Assembly: GCA_032251315.1 (NCBI GenBank)
Contig: JAVVEE010000075.1
Coordinates: 1 to 11,748 of the forward strand
Direction of reading: 5' to 3'
Origin: LH-M37 sp032251315
GTDB taxonomy: Bacteria; Pseudomonadota; Gammaproteobacteria; SZUA-229
Length of the DNA stretch: 11,748 nt
Position numbers and translations under genes: made by a program. Shown in pieces: positions 1-7,589 of the stretch (position 1 is the first letter of the stretch; each line of letters opens with the position of its first letter). The notes under the pieces were generated by a model. It was given only the letters and a program-made list of their open reading frames with translations. It did not search any database and was not told the DNA's origin.

Positions 1-224
1 CTGACCTATTTATCATAAATTTTCTTTATTAACAAAAAACCTTAGTAACTTCATAGACTTATTAAATCTCTACTTTAAACGTGGGTTTTTTGTCCTAAAA
101 TAATACTCACCATAAGTAGGCACATCCCTGTCTATCAGTTAAAATAATAATTCGTGACTCGATAAATACATGCGACAAGTCGAGCACGATTTCATTTTAA
201 CAAACCAACAGCAGGACATTACAA
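1..224. other. AT-rich upstream region without a recognisable gene
   Basis: No open frame with protein-like character is seen on either strand here. The stretch is strongly AT-rich, with poly-A and poly-T runs, and probably holds the promoter of the lipoprotein gene that starts at 225. I looked for sigma-54 (GG-N10-GC) and good sigma-70 hexamer pairs and found none convincing. The only clear signal is the ribosome binding site AGGA at 213-216, eight bases before the GTG start. Confidence 0.5.
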
Positions 225-665
225 GTGACATTTATTCGTTTTATAAAATTTAATTACACTCGGGGCCTAATTGCATTATGCATGGCTTTATTGATTTCAG
301 CTTGCAACACCGGCGAGAATGTTGTCGACGTTAACGCTGACACTGGTGGTGATCGCAGTGGCGCCGTCGTTGTAGATAGTGGTGGTGATGTTGTAGACGA
401 TGGTGCAAATATTGTGACAATAGACTGGGTAGCTCCTGTAGCACGCGCTGATGGAAGTGCGTTGTCACTTTCTGACATTGCTGGTTACAGAGTGTATTAC
501 GGCAATGCGCCCGGTGACTACACTAACAGCCTTGATGTTAAGGACAGTTCCTCACAGTCGACAACTGTGTCGGTAACGTCAGGACTTAATTATTTTGTTG
601 TTACCTGTTTAGACACTGCAGGTCGTGAAAGCACTTATTCAGAAGAATTTAATGTAGCAATTTAA
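225..665 (+). CDS. Small lipoprotein with one fibronectin type III domain
   Basis: The 146-residue product begins with a basic, hydrophobic signal peptide ending in a lipobox, I-S-A-C, so Cys27 is the likely lipidated residue. Asn at +2 suggests the outer membrane under the usual Lol rule. Residues 28-60 are a low-complexity linker with repeated VVD and GGD units. Residues about 63-146 read as a fibronectin type III fold: a DW strand near the start, the GYRVYYG strand, then NYFVVTCLDTAGRES, close to the family's YyfaVtAyDxaGnES pattern. The start is GTG at 225, supported by AGGA eight bases upstream; the next Met lies inside the signal peptide and would destroy it. FnIII domains of this type often occur on surface proteins next to polysaccharide loci, where they bind glycans or proteins. 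Its partner is unknown. It is a separate transcription unit closed by a terminator 65 bases downstream. Confidence 0.8.
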   Translation: MTFIRFIKFNYTRGLIALCMALLISACNTGENVVDVNADTGGDRSGAVVVDSGGDVVDDGANIVTIDWVAPVARADGSALSLSDIAGYRVYYGNAPGDYTNSLDVKDSSSQSTTVSVTSGLNYFVVTCLDTAGRESTYSEEFNVAI

Positions 666-730
666 TAAGGAATTTTTGAGCTGGTTACAAAATTTTATTG
701 CTGCATAACTGGCACAATATAACCTACAAA

Positions 731-757
731 AACCCGTCGAAAGGACGGGTTTTTTTA
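731..757 (+). terminator. Intrinsic terminator after the lipoprotein gene
   Basis: An 8-bp perfect stem, AACCCGTC (731-738) with GACGGGTT (744-751), closes a GAAAG loop and runs into a T tract (750-756). Upstream A residues at 727-730 can pair with the T tract, so it could also act weakly on the other strand. It separates the lipoprotein gene from the polysaccharide operon. Confidence 0.85.
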
Positions 758-865
758 TTCTCTAACAATTTCGTGTTTCCGCATCGAAGTCTTACACTGT
801 CACTTCATAAATTGAGATCACAAACACCCTCCTGCGTTTTAATTGTCCCAACTACTAACAAAACG

Positions 866-973
866 CATGGAAAGAATAACCTTCAATCAAGACCGTCAGC
901 AGCAGGGATGCTGCTGCCGAGCGTACACGGATGTATTCTCAGCGCGTCTTGATTGAAGGGTATCCTTTCCATG
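866..973. repeat. 108-bp cloverleaf-like inverted-repeat element
   Basis: The outer arms, 866-893 and 946-973, are 28 bases long and pair with only two mismatches; both ends read CATGGAAAG inwards. Inside lie two smaller hairpins. One has a perfect 8-bp stem, CAGCAGCA (897-904) with TGCTGCTG (909-916), around a GGGA tetraloop. The other is TACA (924-927) with TGTA (932-935) around CGGA. Both inner hairpins therefore present a GGATG core across loop and 3' stem, as if they were diverged copies of one unit. No coding potential or flanking target duplication is visible. From memory, gammaproteobacterial genomes carry intergenic repeats with paired GGGATG/CGGATG hairpins, so this may belong to such a dispersed family or be a small non-autonomous element. 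Only the structure is certain. Confidence 0.75.
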
Positions 974-1309
974 TAACTCAATAGTATATCGCCATAAGTT
1001 TTCTACCAGGCATTAACCTACTCTTAATGCAACCACATTATATTTACTGGTAATGCGGCACATGCCGTTGGCATCATTCATTGATGGTAGTCAATTAGGA
1101 ACGAAAAGAATTCAACTCAAATTCATAGTTATAGACACATGTTAAAAAGAGGCTAACTGCCAGATCAGTTTTGAGCGAATACACTTTAGATACCAACAAT
1201 TAATGTCCGTTTACTCGCGTTCAAAAATAGTAGAAAGTACCCCTAATGAATTTAGTTTTAGATTTCTATTTTATAACCCATAATCATTTGGCTACTATTA
1301 ATTACACTC
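974..1309. other. Leader region of the chain-length/kinase/deacetylase operon
   Basis: This 336-base stretch has no protein-like open frame. It is AT-rich towards the gene and contains the palindrome described at 1056-1074. Candidate -10 hexamers TATAAC (1272-1277) and CATAAT (1279-1284) lie 25-40 bases before the start codon, but no matching -35 is good enough to call a promoter. No Shine-Dalgarno sequence is evident before the ATG at 1310. Confidence 0.45.
1056..1074. promoter_or_regulatory. Overlapping palindromes, possible operator
   Basis: Two perfect inverted repeats overlap: CGGCA-CA-TGCCG (1056-1067) and ATGCC-GTT-GGCAT (1062-1074). They share the central TGCC, so only one could form as a hairpin at a time; as DNA they could be adjoining half-sites for a dimeric regulator. 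The site lies about 240 bases before the operon's first start codon. No known binding motif is recognised. Confidence 0.3.
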
Positions 1310-2845
1310 ATGAATGAACAACTGACCGAGTTATACAGTTACCTGCATGGCATGTGGCGCCATCGATGGTCGGCGCTTCTGGTCACATGGATAGTTGCAC
1401 TTGCTGGTGGCATGTATGTTATGGCCATGCCAAACCAGTACAGTGCAAAGGCGGTTGTTTACGTCGACACCACATCAATCATGAAGCCCTTGTTAAAGGG
1501 GCTTGCACCTGAAACAGATGCTTATAATGAACTTAAAATCATGTCGCGCGTGCTGTTAAGTCGAGACAATCTACTCTCGGTAATTCGAGATACTGATATG
1601 AATCTGACGGTTGACAACCCAGAGGCCAGAGAACGGATGGTTAATACTCTTGCACGAACCATTGGACTCAAGGAAGGCGGTGACGGAAACAACTGGAAAT
1701 CCAGAAGCAACATATATGAAATCAGCTATCAGGCAAGCTCCGCAGATCTGGCCTATCAGGTCGTGACTAAATTATTAAATACCATGATAGAAGGAACACT
1801 GGATACAAAACGCATTGATACCATAACCGTGCAGAAATTTCTCGATCGCCAGATAACCGAACATGAGCAACGTCTTACACTGGCAGAGCTTCAGCTTGCA
1901 GAATTCAAAAAAGCCAATGTCGGTTACATGCCTGACGAAAAAGGCAGTTACTATGTACGACTGCAACGCGCCCAGGATGATGTGGAAACGACGCGCTCGG
2001 CGTTGCGTCTGGCTGAGAGACGGCATGCCGAACTCAGCAAGCAGCTATCAGGCGAAAAACCTTTATTAGGTCATGAGAACTATGAATCTGCGACTGCCTC
2101 CAAAATTCGTCTCTATCAGGAGCAACTGGATACTCTGCTGAATCAGTATACCGAGCAACATCCTGACGTGCTGGCACTTCGTTCCACCATTGCTAATCTG
2201 CAGGCCAATCAGACTATGCAAGCTGACTTTTCTGAGCCTACCGGTGGAAATGGCAACACTGCAAAACTCAATCCCGTCTACCAGGATATCAGGGCGGAGC
2301 TAAGCAAGGCCGGTGTTGAGATTGAGACGTTAAAGATACAGCTGGCCGATCATGAGAACCGGGTCAAAAAACTAACTGGTTCGATTGATGTAATTCCTGA
2401 AGTGGAAGCCCGGTTATCCAAATTAAATCGTGATTATGAGATTACGCGCGAACGTTACCTTGATCTGGTCGAACGCAAGGAGGCAACCAAGCTTGCCCAA
2501 AGCGCAGACCTGAGCACCAGTGATGTTACTTTCCGCATTATTGAACCACCGGTTGTTCCCATTCAGGCCTCAGGACCAAAACGCATATTATTAATGACCG
2601 GCGCACTTCTGGCCGCATTCGCAGCAGGTCTTGGCTGGAGTTTTTTTCAATACCATTTACAACCAACTTTCATCACTCTGCAACAAGTCAGGCAGGGAAC
2701 CGGACTACCGGTATTGGGTTCTATCAGTCTGTATTTAACGCCCCGGAACCGAAGAAAACGACGCTTGCAACATGCCTCCTTTTTATCTGCCATCATACTT
2801 TTACTCTGTGTTTATGGTGGTACTATTTATAAAATATTGATATGA
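1310..2845 (+). CDS. XrtA-type polysaccharide chain-length determinant (Wzz/GNVR-like)
   Basis: The 511-residue inner-membrane protein has the layout of polysaccharide co-polymerases. A first membrane segment lies at about 21-39, then a long periplasmic part with helices of coiled-coil character at about 171-247, 264-305 and 325-398. The Pro-rich EPPVVP motif (412-417) precedes the second membrane segment (426-446), and a cytoplasmic loop leads to a third hydrophobic segment (489-509). The third segment and the GTGLPVLGSIS stretch before it fit the XrtA-associated family rather than classical short Wzz. It lacks a kinase domain, which is supplied by the next gene through a 4-base ATGA overlap, so the two are translationally coupled. 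Its expected role is to set polymer length and gate export with the kinase. The start at 1310 lacks an obvious ribosome binding site, but residues 1-20 match the usual cytoplasmic N-terminus. Confidence 0.9.
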   Translation: MNEQLTELYSYLHGMWRHRWSALLVTWIVALAGGMYVMAMPNQYSAKAVVYVDTTSIMKPLLKGLAPETDAYNELKIMSRVLLSRDNLLSVIRDTDMNLTVDNPEARERMVNTLARTIGLKEGGDGNNWKSRSNIYEISYQASSADLAYQVVTKLLNTMIEGTLDTKRIDTITVQKFLDRQITEHEQRLTLAELQLAEFKKANVGYMPDEKGSYYVRLQRAQDDVETTRSALRLAERRHAELSKQLSGEKPLLGHENYESATASKIRLYQEQLDTLLNQYTEQHPDVLALRSTIANLQANQTMQADFSEPTGGNGNTAKLNPVYQDIRAELSKAGVEIETLKIQLADHENRVKKLTGSIDVIPEVEARLSKLNRDYEITRERYLDLVERKEATKLAQSADLSTSDVTFRIIEPPVVPIQASGPKRILLMTGALLAAFAAGLGWSFFQYHLQPTFITLQQVRQGTGLPVLGSISLYLTPRNRRKRRLQHASFLSAIILLLCVYGGTIYKILI

Positions 2846-3711
2846 ATAACAGCAAAGACAAACAGGCAACAATAGCAGCATTAATGGCATCCAGCGATGT
2901 TTCTGACAGTGTCGAACATGATTTTTTCATGAAGAAAAATGCCTCTCATGCGGATTTAAAATCGAAATTCGACGGGCCTATGTGTGTTGCTGTAAAGGAT
3001 CTCCTGAAAGAGGCCAATATGCTGGTGCCGGGGAGTCGGCTGCGGGAAAGTTTTTCCGATGAATATCGTAGAATTAAGCGCCCCTTACTGGCCAATGCAT
3101 TTGGCAAGACGGCCTCGCTCGTTGATCAGGGAAATCTTATTCTGGTGACCAGTTCCATTCCCGGCGAAGGTAAAACGCATACTGCGGCCAATCTCGCCCT
3201 GTCCATAGCGCAGGAAAAAGATCATACGGTGTTGCTGGTTGACTGCGACGTCAACAAGCACGGCATTACTTGCATGTTTGGCCTTGAGGATAAACGCGGC
3301 CTGGTAGATGTGCTCGAAAGCGACAGTCTGTCTGTTGGCGATGTACTGTTGCGCACTGACATTCCTGAGTTATGCATCATCAGCGCCGGCAAGGGCAACG
3401 ACTACGTCACTGAGTTGCTGGCCAGTCAGAAAATGTCTGATTTTGTTTCTGAGCTGGCCTCTCGTTATGATGACCGTGTCATTATTTTTGACGGGCCACC
3501 GCTTTTACCGACGCCGCAAACACAGGTACTCGCCGGTCTGGTTGGACAGATTGTCTTTGTTATTGAGTCAGGCACTACACCTCAGATGCTGGTAAGGGAG
3601 GCACTGGAAATGATTCCCGCTGAGAAGGCGACCAACCTGGTGATGAACAAAAGCGAAGGCATCTCAAACCGCGGCGGTTATTACTATGGCTACTACAGCC
3701 CCGAGCCCTGA
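2842..3711 (+). CDS. XrtA-associated bacterial tyrosine autokinase (BY-kinase)
   Basis: The 289-residue cytoplasmic P-loop kinase shows EYRRIKRPLL (74-83), typical of the BY-kinase N-terminus, Walker A with GEGKT (108-112), Walker A' LLVDCDVN (131-138) with Asp134 and Asp136, and Walker B VIIFDGPP (213-220). The C-terminus carries a tyrosine cluster, YYYGYY (280-285), the expected autophosphorylation site. In many BY-kinases a basic residue follows the second Asp of Walker A' (DxDxR); here Asn137-Lys138 takes that place. The ATG overlaps the stop of the chain-length gene as ATGA, matching the split kinase/activator arrangement of Gram-positive CapA/CapB and XrtA loci rather than a one-piece Wzc. 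The first 60 residues are polar and variable. A phosphatase partner may be the fusion protein encoded at 7661-9328. Confidence 0.92.
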   Translation: MNNSKDKQATIAALMASSDVSDSVEHDFFMKKNASHADLKSKFDGPMCVAVKDLLKEANMLVPGSRLRESFSDEYRRIKRPLLANAFGKTASLVDQGNLILVTSSIPGEGKTHTAANLALSIAQEKDHTVLLVDCDVNKHGITCMFGLEDKRGLVDVLESDSLSVGDVLLRTDIPELCIISAGKGNDYVTELLASQKMSDFVSELASRYDDRVIIFDGPPLLPTPQTQVLAGLVGQIVFVIESGTTPQMLVREALEMIPAEKATNLVMNKSEGISNRGGYYYGYYSPEP

Positions 3712-3737
3712 GCCAGGATTAACCGGAGACCTCTAAG

Positions 3738-4652
3738 ATGACCATCCGCAACGCGCTGACCGTTGACGTGGAGGACTATTTCCACGTCTCCGCATTTGCC
3801 AAAAACATTCATTATCATGACTGGGATAACTACCCTCTACGGGTAGAAAATAATACCCGGCGTATACTGGATCTGTTCGATGCGCACGAGGTCAAGGCCA
3901 CTTTTTTTGTTCTGGGCTGGGTCGCCGAACGTGCGCCTGCCCTGGTCAGGGAAATCGCCCATCGGGGCCACGAGGTTGCCTGTCACGGTTTCAGTCATCA
4001 GCTGATCTACAACCAGAGTCCGGAGGTTTTTCGCGAGGAGACACTGCGTTCAAAATATCTGTTGGAAGACATTATACAGACGCCGGTGCGCGGCTATCGT
4101 GCGGCCAGCTATTCCATTACCAATCGTTCTCGCTGGGCACTTGACGTCCTTGCCGAGGCCGGATTTGATTATGACTCCAGCATCTTTCCGGTGCGACATG
4201 ATCGCTATGGCATAGCTAATGCGCCAGTCTTTCCTCATCGCATGCAGACCCCGAATGGACAATCACTGGTTGAATTCCCGTTATCCACAGCGACCTTACT
4301 GAAGTACCGTTTACCCGTTGCCGGTGGCGGTTATTTTCGCCTTTACCCTTACGCCGTCACCCGTGCAGGCCTGTCACAGATTAATCGCCTGCAGCAACCC
4401 TTTATTTTTTATTTACACCCCTGGGAGATCGATCCTGCCCAGCCCAGAGTGAGCACCAACTGGGCTTCTCGTTTTCGTCACTATAATAATCTGGATAAAT
4501 GCGAAAACCGTTTATGCAGGCTGCTGTCAGACTTTGAGTTTGCAACCACGGAAAGTGTTTTGCAATCACTGGGCCTGATAGATACAGCCTCCGTTAACGC
4601 CTCTTCGGCACAAGCTCACATTTCTCGATTTCCGAACGCAGTACATTTATGA
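3738..4652 (+). CDS. XrtA system polysaccharide deacetylase (NodB family)
   Basis: The 304-residue enzyme matches the XrtA-associated deacetylases. The NodB core begins with LTVDVEDYFHVS (7-18), giving the catalytic and metal-binding Asp10 and Asp13. The metal-binding H-x3-H motif is HGFSH (83-87), and the arginine motif is RGYRAASYS (118-126). The C-terminal part has GGGYFRLYP (196-204) and FYLHPWE (224-230), as in the DUF3473 extension of this family. There is no signal peptide. It should remove N-acetyl groups from amino sugars of the exopolysaccharide. A GGAG ribosome binding site at 3725-3728 precedes the ATG by nine bases. It is the third gene of the operon, 26 bases after the kinase. 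It is separate from and not closely similar to the second deacetylase domain at 7661-9328. The last 25 residues are polar and family-atypical. Confidence 0.93.
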   Translation: MTIRNALTVDVEDYFHVSAFAKNIHYHDWDNYPLRVENNTRRILDLFDAHEVKATFFVLGWVAERAPALVREIAHRGHEVACHGFSHQLIYNQSPEVFREETLRSKYLLEDIIQTPVRGYRAASYSITNRSRWALDVLAEAGFDYDSSIFPVRHDRYGIANAPVFPHRMQTPNGQSLVEFPLSTATLLKYRLPVAGGGYFRLYPYAVTRAGLSQINRLQQPFIFYLHPWEIDPAQPRVSTNWASRFRHYNNLDKCENRLCRLLSDFEFATTESVLQSLGLIDTASVNASSAQAHISRFPNAVHL

Positions 4653-4739
4653 GCGATTTTTTTATGTTTTAGCAAAAATTCGCCGAGCGATCTAATTCTT
4701 CACTTTATAAGTACTGATTAATATCCGTGTAGACCGTGC

Positions 4740-6173
4740 TCATGGAATATTTTTTACAATTAATGGTCCCAGCCATTGAGTGAGCTTCACCGGGAGCTTT
4801 TTCCATAGATATATAACTAGCGCATATTTAGGATTTGATGGCGTCAATGATGGCTGCTCAATGCTGCTGCCAAGCCAGTAATGCCAGTACAACTGTTTCG
4901 GCTGAGCGCCCCATTGTTGTTTGAAGCGGTAGGTGTTCGCATTTATACTCGAGCGGCCGAAATCAAAATAATCATAGCCCTGCGAGACGGCCAGTTTCAA
5001 TACTTCCCAGTACAACAGCATATTCATGCTGTACGGGTTAGCTGAACGGATAGTCGATGCCAGCGGAATTTCCATCGTGTTTGTATGACCCAATAACAGG
5101 CACGCGGAAACGGGTATATTGTTCAGTCGTATGACCACAATCCAGCTCCTGTCAGGAAAGCTATCAATAATATTTTTCACCAGTAACCGGCTGTGTGCAG
5201 GCGAACCCAGATCGCGCATATTGCGTGAATAAACTTGATAAAAATCATCCAGATATTCCCTGCCACCGATCAGCACCTGCGGCATTAACTGTTGTGGTCG
5301 TTTTATCTGGGCACGCAGTTTTGCAGTAAAGCCGCTCCACAGCACATCCTGCGAATGCGGCAATGATAAAACCATATTCACTTTATTCAATTGCACCGGG
5401 ATATCTGTTCGTCGTATATCATCACGGTACTCAATATATTCGACCCCCTGTCGAGCGGCTTCCTTATTGGCGGCGTGCATCAGCGCCGCTTCAATCTGAG
5501 GATGATCGGCAATGGCACCACCGCGCTGAAAATATGGCATGGACACGAACATGTCGCCGAACAGGCGACTCTTGAGCCGCGCCAAGGGTAGTACACCCAC
5601 AATATGCTGCTCATTATCATGTGCATACAAATATAAACTCTCAATTCCGTATGCTTTTTGTAGTACCTTTCGCCATTTAAACAGATGATAGATGGTAGAC
5701 GCAGGATGTTTCGCTACATAGTCATCCCACGCCTGGCTCTCATTATGCATCTCACATATTGTTAGCTGTTCAGATTTTTCGACAGTCGCGATATATCGCT
5801 CATTTATGGTCGCATCCTTCTTTTCGGCAACAGGCAAGGCATTGTCTTCACTGATGGCAACAAATTCCATAATCTGCTTATTAATATTATCCAGTTCCGC
5901 TTCGCAGTTCCTGAGCTGGGCAGTTTGCTCCTGCATTAACTGTATGAACTCATTTACAGGCTGGTTATTTCTTTTAGCCTCGCCTATCTTGCGGGAAATG
6001 ATTTTTGTTTGGGTTCGGACTGTTCTTTTTTGTTTTTTTAAAGTCTGCGCGTGTTGCCGGAGTTTATTGATCTGAGATATTTTATCAGCCGCAGCATGTG
6101 GGTGTTTTTCACAAAACACTGTCACTGGATTCAATAAAACCTGTTTAATTTGAGATGTCGAGTTATTGCTCAT
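4740..6173 (-). CDS. XrtA-associated FemAB-like acyl/aminoacyl transferase with N-terminal coiled coil
   Basis: The 477-residue protein has a FemAB/GNAT-type transferase region at about 135-435, including SMPYFQRGGA (211-220), a WSGFTAKLRAQIKR stretch (279-292), the SMNMLLYWE helix (382-390), YDYFDFGRSS (400-409) and FKQQWGA (417-423), followed by the short hydrophobic tail seen in XrtA-linked FemAB proteins. These are presumed to add an amino acid or acyl group to the polymer or a lipid-linked intermediate; the substrate is unknown. Unusually, residues about 30-105 form a charged two-helix coiled coil with a central KIGEAKRNNQ turn, resembling the tRNA-binding arm of seryl-tRNA synthetase. 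I place the start at 6173 because AGGA lies six bases upstream; an in-frame ATG at 6203 would add ten residues but has no ribosome binding site. It follows the ATP-grasp gene on the same strand by 166 bases and converges on the deacetylase gene. Confidence 0.87.
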   Translation of the reverse strand: MSNNSTSQIKQVLLNPVTVFCEKHPHAAADKISQINKLRQHAQTLKKQKRTVRTQTKIISRKIGEAKRNNQPVNEFIQLMQEQTAQLRNCEAELDNINKQIMEFVAISEDNALPVAEKKDATINERYIATVEKSEQLTICEMHNESQAWDDYVAKHPASTIYHLFKWRKVLQKAYGIESLYLYAHDNEQHIVGVLPLARLKSRLFGDMFVSMPYFQRGGAIADHPQIEAALMHAANKEAARQGVEYIEYRDDIRRTDIPVQLNKVNMVLSLPHSQDVLWSGFTAKLRAQIKRPQQLMPQVLIGGREYLDDFYQVYSRNMRDLGSPAHSRLLVKNIIDSFPDRSWIVVIRLNNIPVSACLLLGHTNTMEIPLASTIRSANPYSMNMLLYWEVLKLAVSQGYDYFDFGRSSINANTYRFKQQWGAQPKQLYWHYWLGSSIEQPSLTPSNPKYALVIYLWKKLPVKLTQWLGPLIVKNIP

Positions 6174-6179
6174 GCGGCG

Positions 6180-6183
6180 TCCT
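6180..6183 (-). promoter_or_regulatory. Ribosome binding site deciding the FemAB start
   Basis: On the minus strand AGGA stands six bases before the ATG at 6173. The in-frame upstream ATG at 6203 is preceded by pyrimidine-rich sequence with no such motif, so the shorter 477-residue product is preferred. Confidence 0.6.
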
Positions 6184-6216
6184 GACTCCCTCTTTAAAAG
6201 CATACCGAAAGAACAG

Positions 6217-6258
6217 TGGTGTGCCTGGCGCTGTTTTCATCAGCACACCAGGTGTGCT
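6217..6258 (-). promoter_or_regulatory. Mutually exclusive hairpins in the FemAB leader
   Basis: A perfect 17-base palindrome, AGCACACC-A-GGTGTGCT, spans 6242-6258. A third copy of the arm, TGGTGTGC at 6217-6224, can pair instead with GCACACCA at 6243-6250 across an 18-base loop. Forming one stem prevents the other. They lie between the ATP-grasp stop and the FemAB start, transcribed on the minus strand. No T tract follows either stem, so a plain intrinsic terminator is unlikely; RNA processing, an operator or attenuation are possible. Confidence 0.45.
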
Positions 6259-6339
6259 AAGCATTGTTTTCGTGCTTCCTTTGCAGTCATGCCGTAGTGG
6301 TACTGCTCGCAAGGCGCAACATAAAACCATGATCTCAGC

Positions 6340-7527
6340 TCACCGGTTAGATTTAAATACTGCGATATCACGCAGGTATTGCCGAAATTCATACCAGAAT
6401 GGTTTTAAGTCACTTATTCGATTTACCTCATGCCTGGTGCGCGCCGGCGATGGTGCAAAAAAGCGCATGACTGCACTGATTTTAATTCCTGTAGCAATGC
6501 GACTATTTCTTAGCGTTAGATATAGATTGTCCAGATCACCCAGCAGCCAACGCAACCTTATTCCGATTTTATAATCACCAACCTGATCCGCCCGCTCGTC
6601 GCAGGCCAGCTGGTAAAGCATATAGGGAAAATCAATCCCGGCATCGATAGCAAGCTGCAAGGAACCCCAGAAACGTGTATTGATTTCCATTAAATAGGGC
6701 GTACCGTCATGGGCGATCTTGAACTCAACCATGGCGACCCCATGCCAGCAGGCATGCTCTAACAACCTGCGAGTATACAAAGCAAGCTCGGGATCAACCA
6801 GGATGCTCTCCGATAATACGCTGACACCGCCACGTGGTGGTTTTTCACGCAGACGACGGTGGGCAAACAAGGCCAGCAGCCTGCCATGATCATAGATGGC
6901 AAACACACCTGCGCCATGGCCCACAATATTTTCCTGAATCATAAAAGGATGTGCCCTGAATGCCCAGTCTGCATTAAGAATGCTTTTTACCTCGCCTGGA
7001 CTCTCTGCAAACCTCACCGCTACGCGAGACCACTGTCTATTGTGAAAAAGCCATGACTTTCCTGGTTTTACTACCACTGGATAAGACAGCGTTTCTATAT
7101 CACAGGGAAGATTATCTGCATCATCTGCATACCATGTGCGCGGCACTGCAATTCCGAGAAGTTCCGCTGTCTTCATTAACGCGCATTTATTGGTAAAAGA
7201 TTCAATTGTGGCCATGTCAGAGAATGGAATACTGACATCACGAAATGAAGATTTATGCATAACCAGCAACATAACCGTCAGTTCAGTCATGGGCATAAGA
7301 ACATCTATATGCTGATCTTTAGTTAGCTGAGTTAACGCGGCAATAAAATCATCAGGATACATTCTGGGCGAGGGATAAGTAAAATGCTGTTTACTAAACC
7401 TCGAAGAACTCGCTAACGCGTTAGGTGTTTCTTCCGCGGTAAATACCTCGACACAATGCCTTCCGAGCGAACGAGTTGTTGCCAGAGCGCTACGCTGATT
7501 TGCATCCAGGACTAGAATTTTTTTCAT
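6340..7527 (-). CDS. ATP-grasp ligase of the polysaccharide locus
   Basis: The 395-residue protein has the three-part ATP-grasp layout. An N-terminal pre-ATP-grasp domain opens with ILVLDANQRSALATTRSLGR (4-23). The nucleotide-binding part has YPVVVKPGKS (149-158, Lys154), the hinge QEN (198-200, Glu199), and VEFK and LMEINTRFWG (Glu268, Glu281, Asn283 as metal and ATP ligands). The C-terminal tail after about 310 is unassigned. ATP-grasp enzymes of this carbamoyl-phosphate-synthase-like branch join a carboxylate to an amine or similar nucleophile via an acyl phosphate. Proteins of this kind recur in XrtA polysaccharide loci, but the substrate is unknown. Together with the FemAB protein downstream, an amino-acid or peptide decoration of the polymer is plausible (inference). 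All visible key residues are intact. There is no strong ribosome binding site before the ATG. Confidence 0.85.
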   Translation of the reverse strand: MKKILVLDANQRSALATTRSLGRHCVEVFTAEETPNALASSSRFSKQHFTYPSPRMYPDDFIAALTQLTKDQHIDVLMPMTELTVMLLVMHKSSFRDVSIPFSDMATIESFTNKCALMKTAELLGIAVPRTWYADDADNLPCDIETLSYPVVVKPGKSWLFHNRQWSRVAVRFAESPGEVKSILNADWAFRAHPFMIQENIVGHGAGVFAIYDHGRLLALFAHRRLREKPPRGGVSVLSESILVDPELALYTRRLLEHACWHGVAMVEFKIAHDGTPYLMEINTRFWGSLQLAIDAGIDFPYMLYQLACDERADQVGDYKIGIRLRWLLGDLDNLYLTLRNSRIATGIKISAVMRFFAPSPARTRHEVNRISDLKPFWYEFRQYLRDIAVFKSNR

Positions 7528-7547
7528 GCGGAATAAAAACTGGGTCC

Positions 7548-7575
7548 AATATAACCACTTAAATAAACATGTAAC
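7548..7575 (-). promoter_or_regulatory. Candidate sigma-70 promoter for the ATP-grasp/FemAB unit
   Basis: Read on the minus strand, GTTACA (7575-7570) and TATATT (7553-7548) are separated by 16 bases and match the -35 and -10 consensus at four and five positions. Transcription would start about 15 bases before the ATG at 7527. Prediction by eye only. Confidence 0.35.
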
Positions 7576-7589
7576 CAGACAAAGTTTTA

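Noticed and set aside
698..952. 84-codon open frame on the plus strand
   Set aside because: It runs through the terminator and the cloverleaf element, has no ribosome binding site and reads as low-complexity, non-protein-like sequence.
866..973. CRISPR array, tRNA or integron attC site as explanation of the repeat
   Set aside because: There are no repeated spacers, no tRNA-like D/T loops or anticodon arm, and no paired RYYYAAC/GTTRRRY ends at the element's borders.
1050..1080. Possible sigma-54 promoter (GGCAC...TTGG and TTGGCAT...TTGAT)
   Set aside because: The GG-to-GC spacing is off by one and the -12 GC is missing in both readings.
4653..4739. Possible bidirectional terminator between the convergent deacetylase and FemAB genes
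   Set aside because: A T run and two GAGCGAT copies are present, but they are direct rather than inverted repeats and no stable stem is visible.
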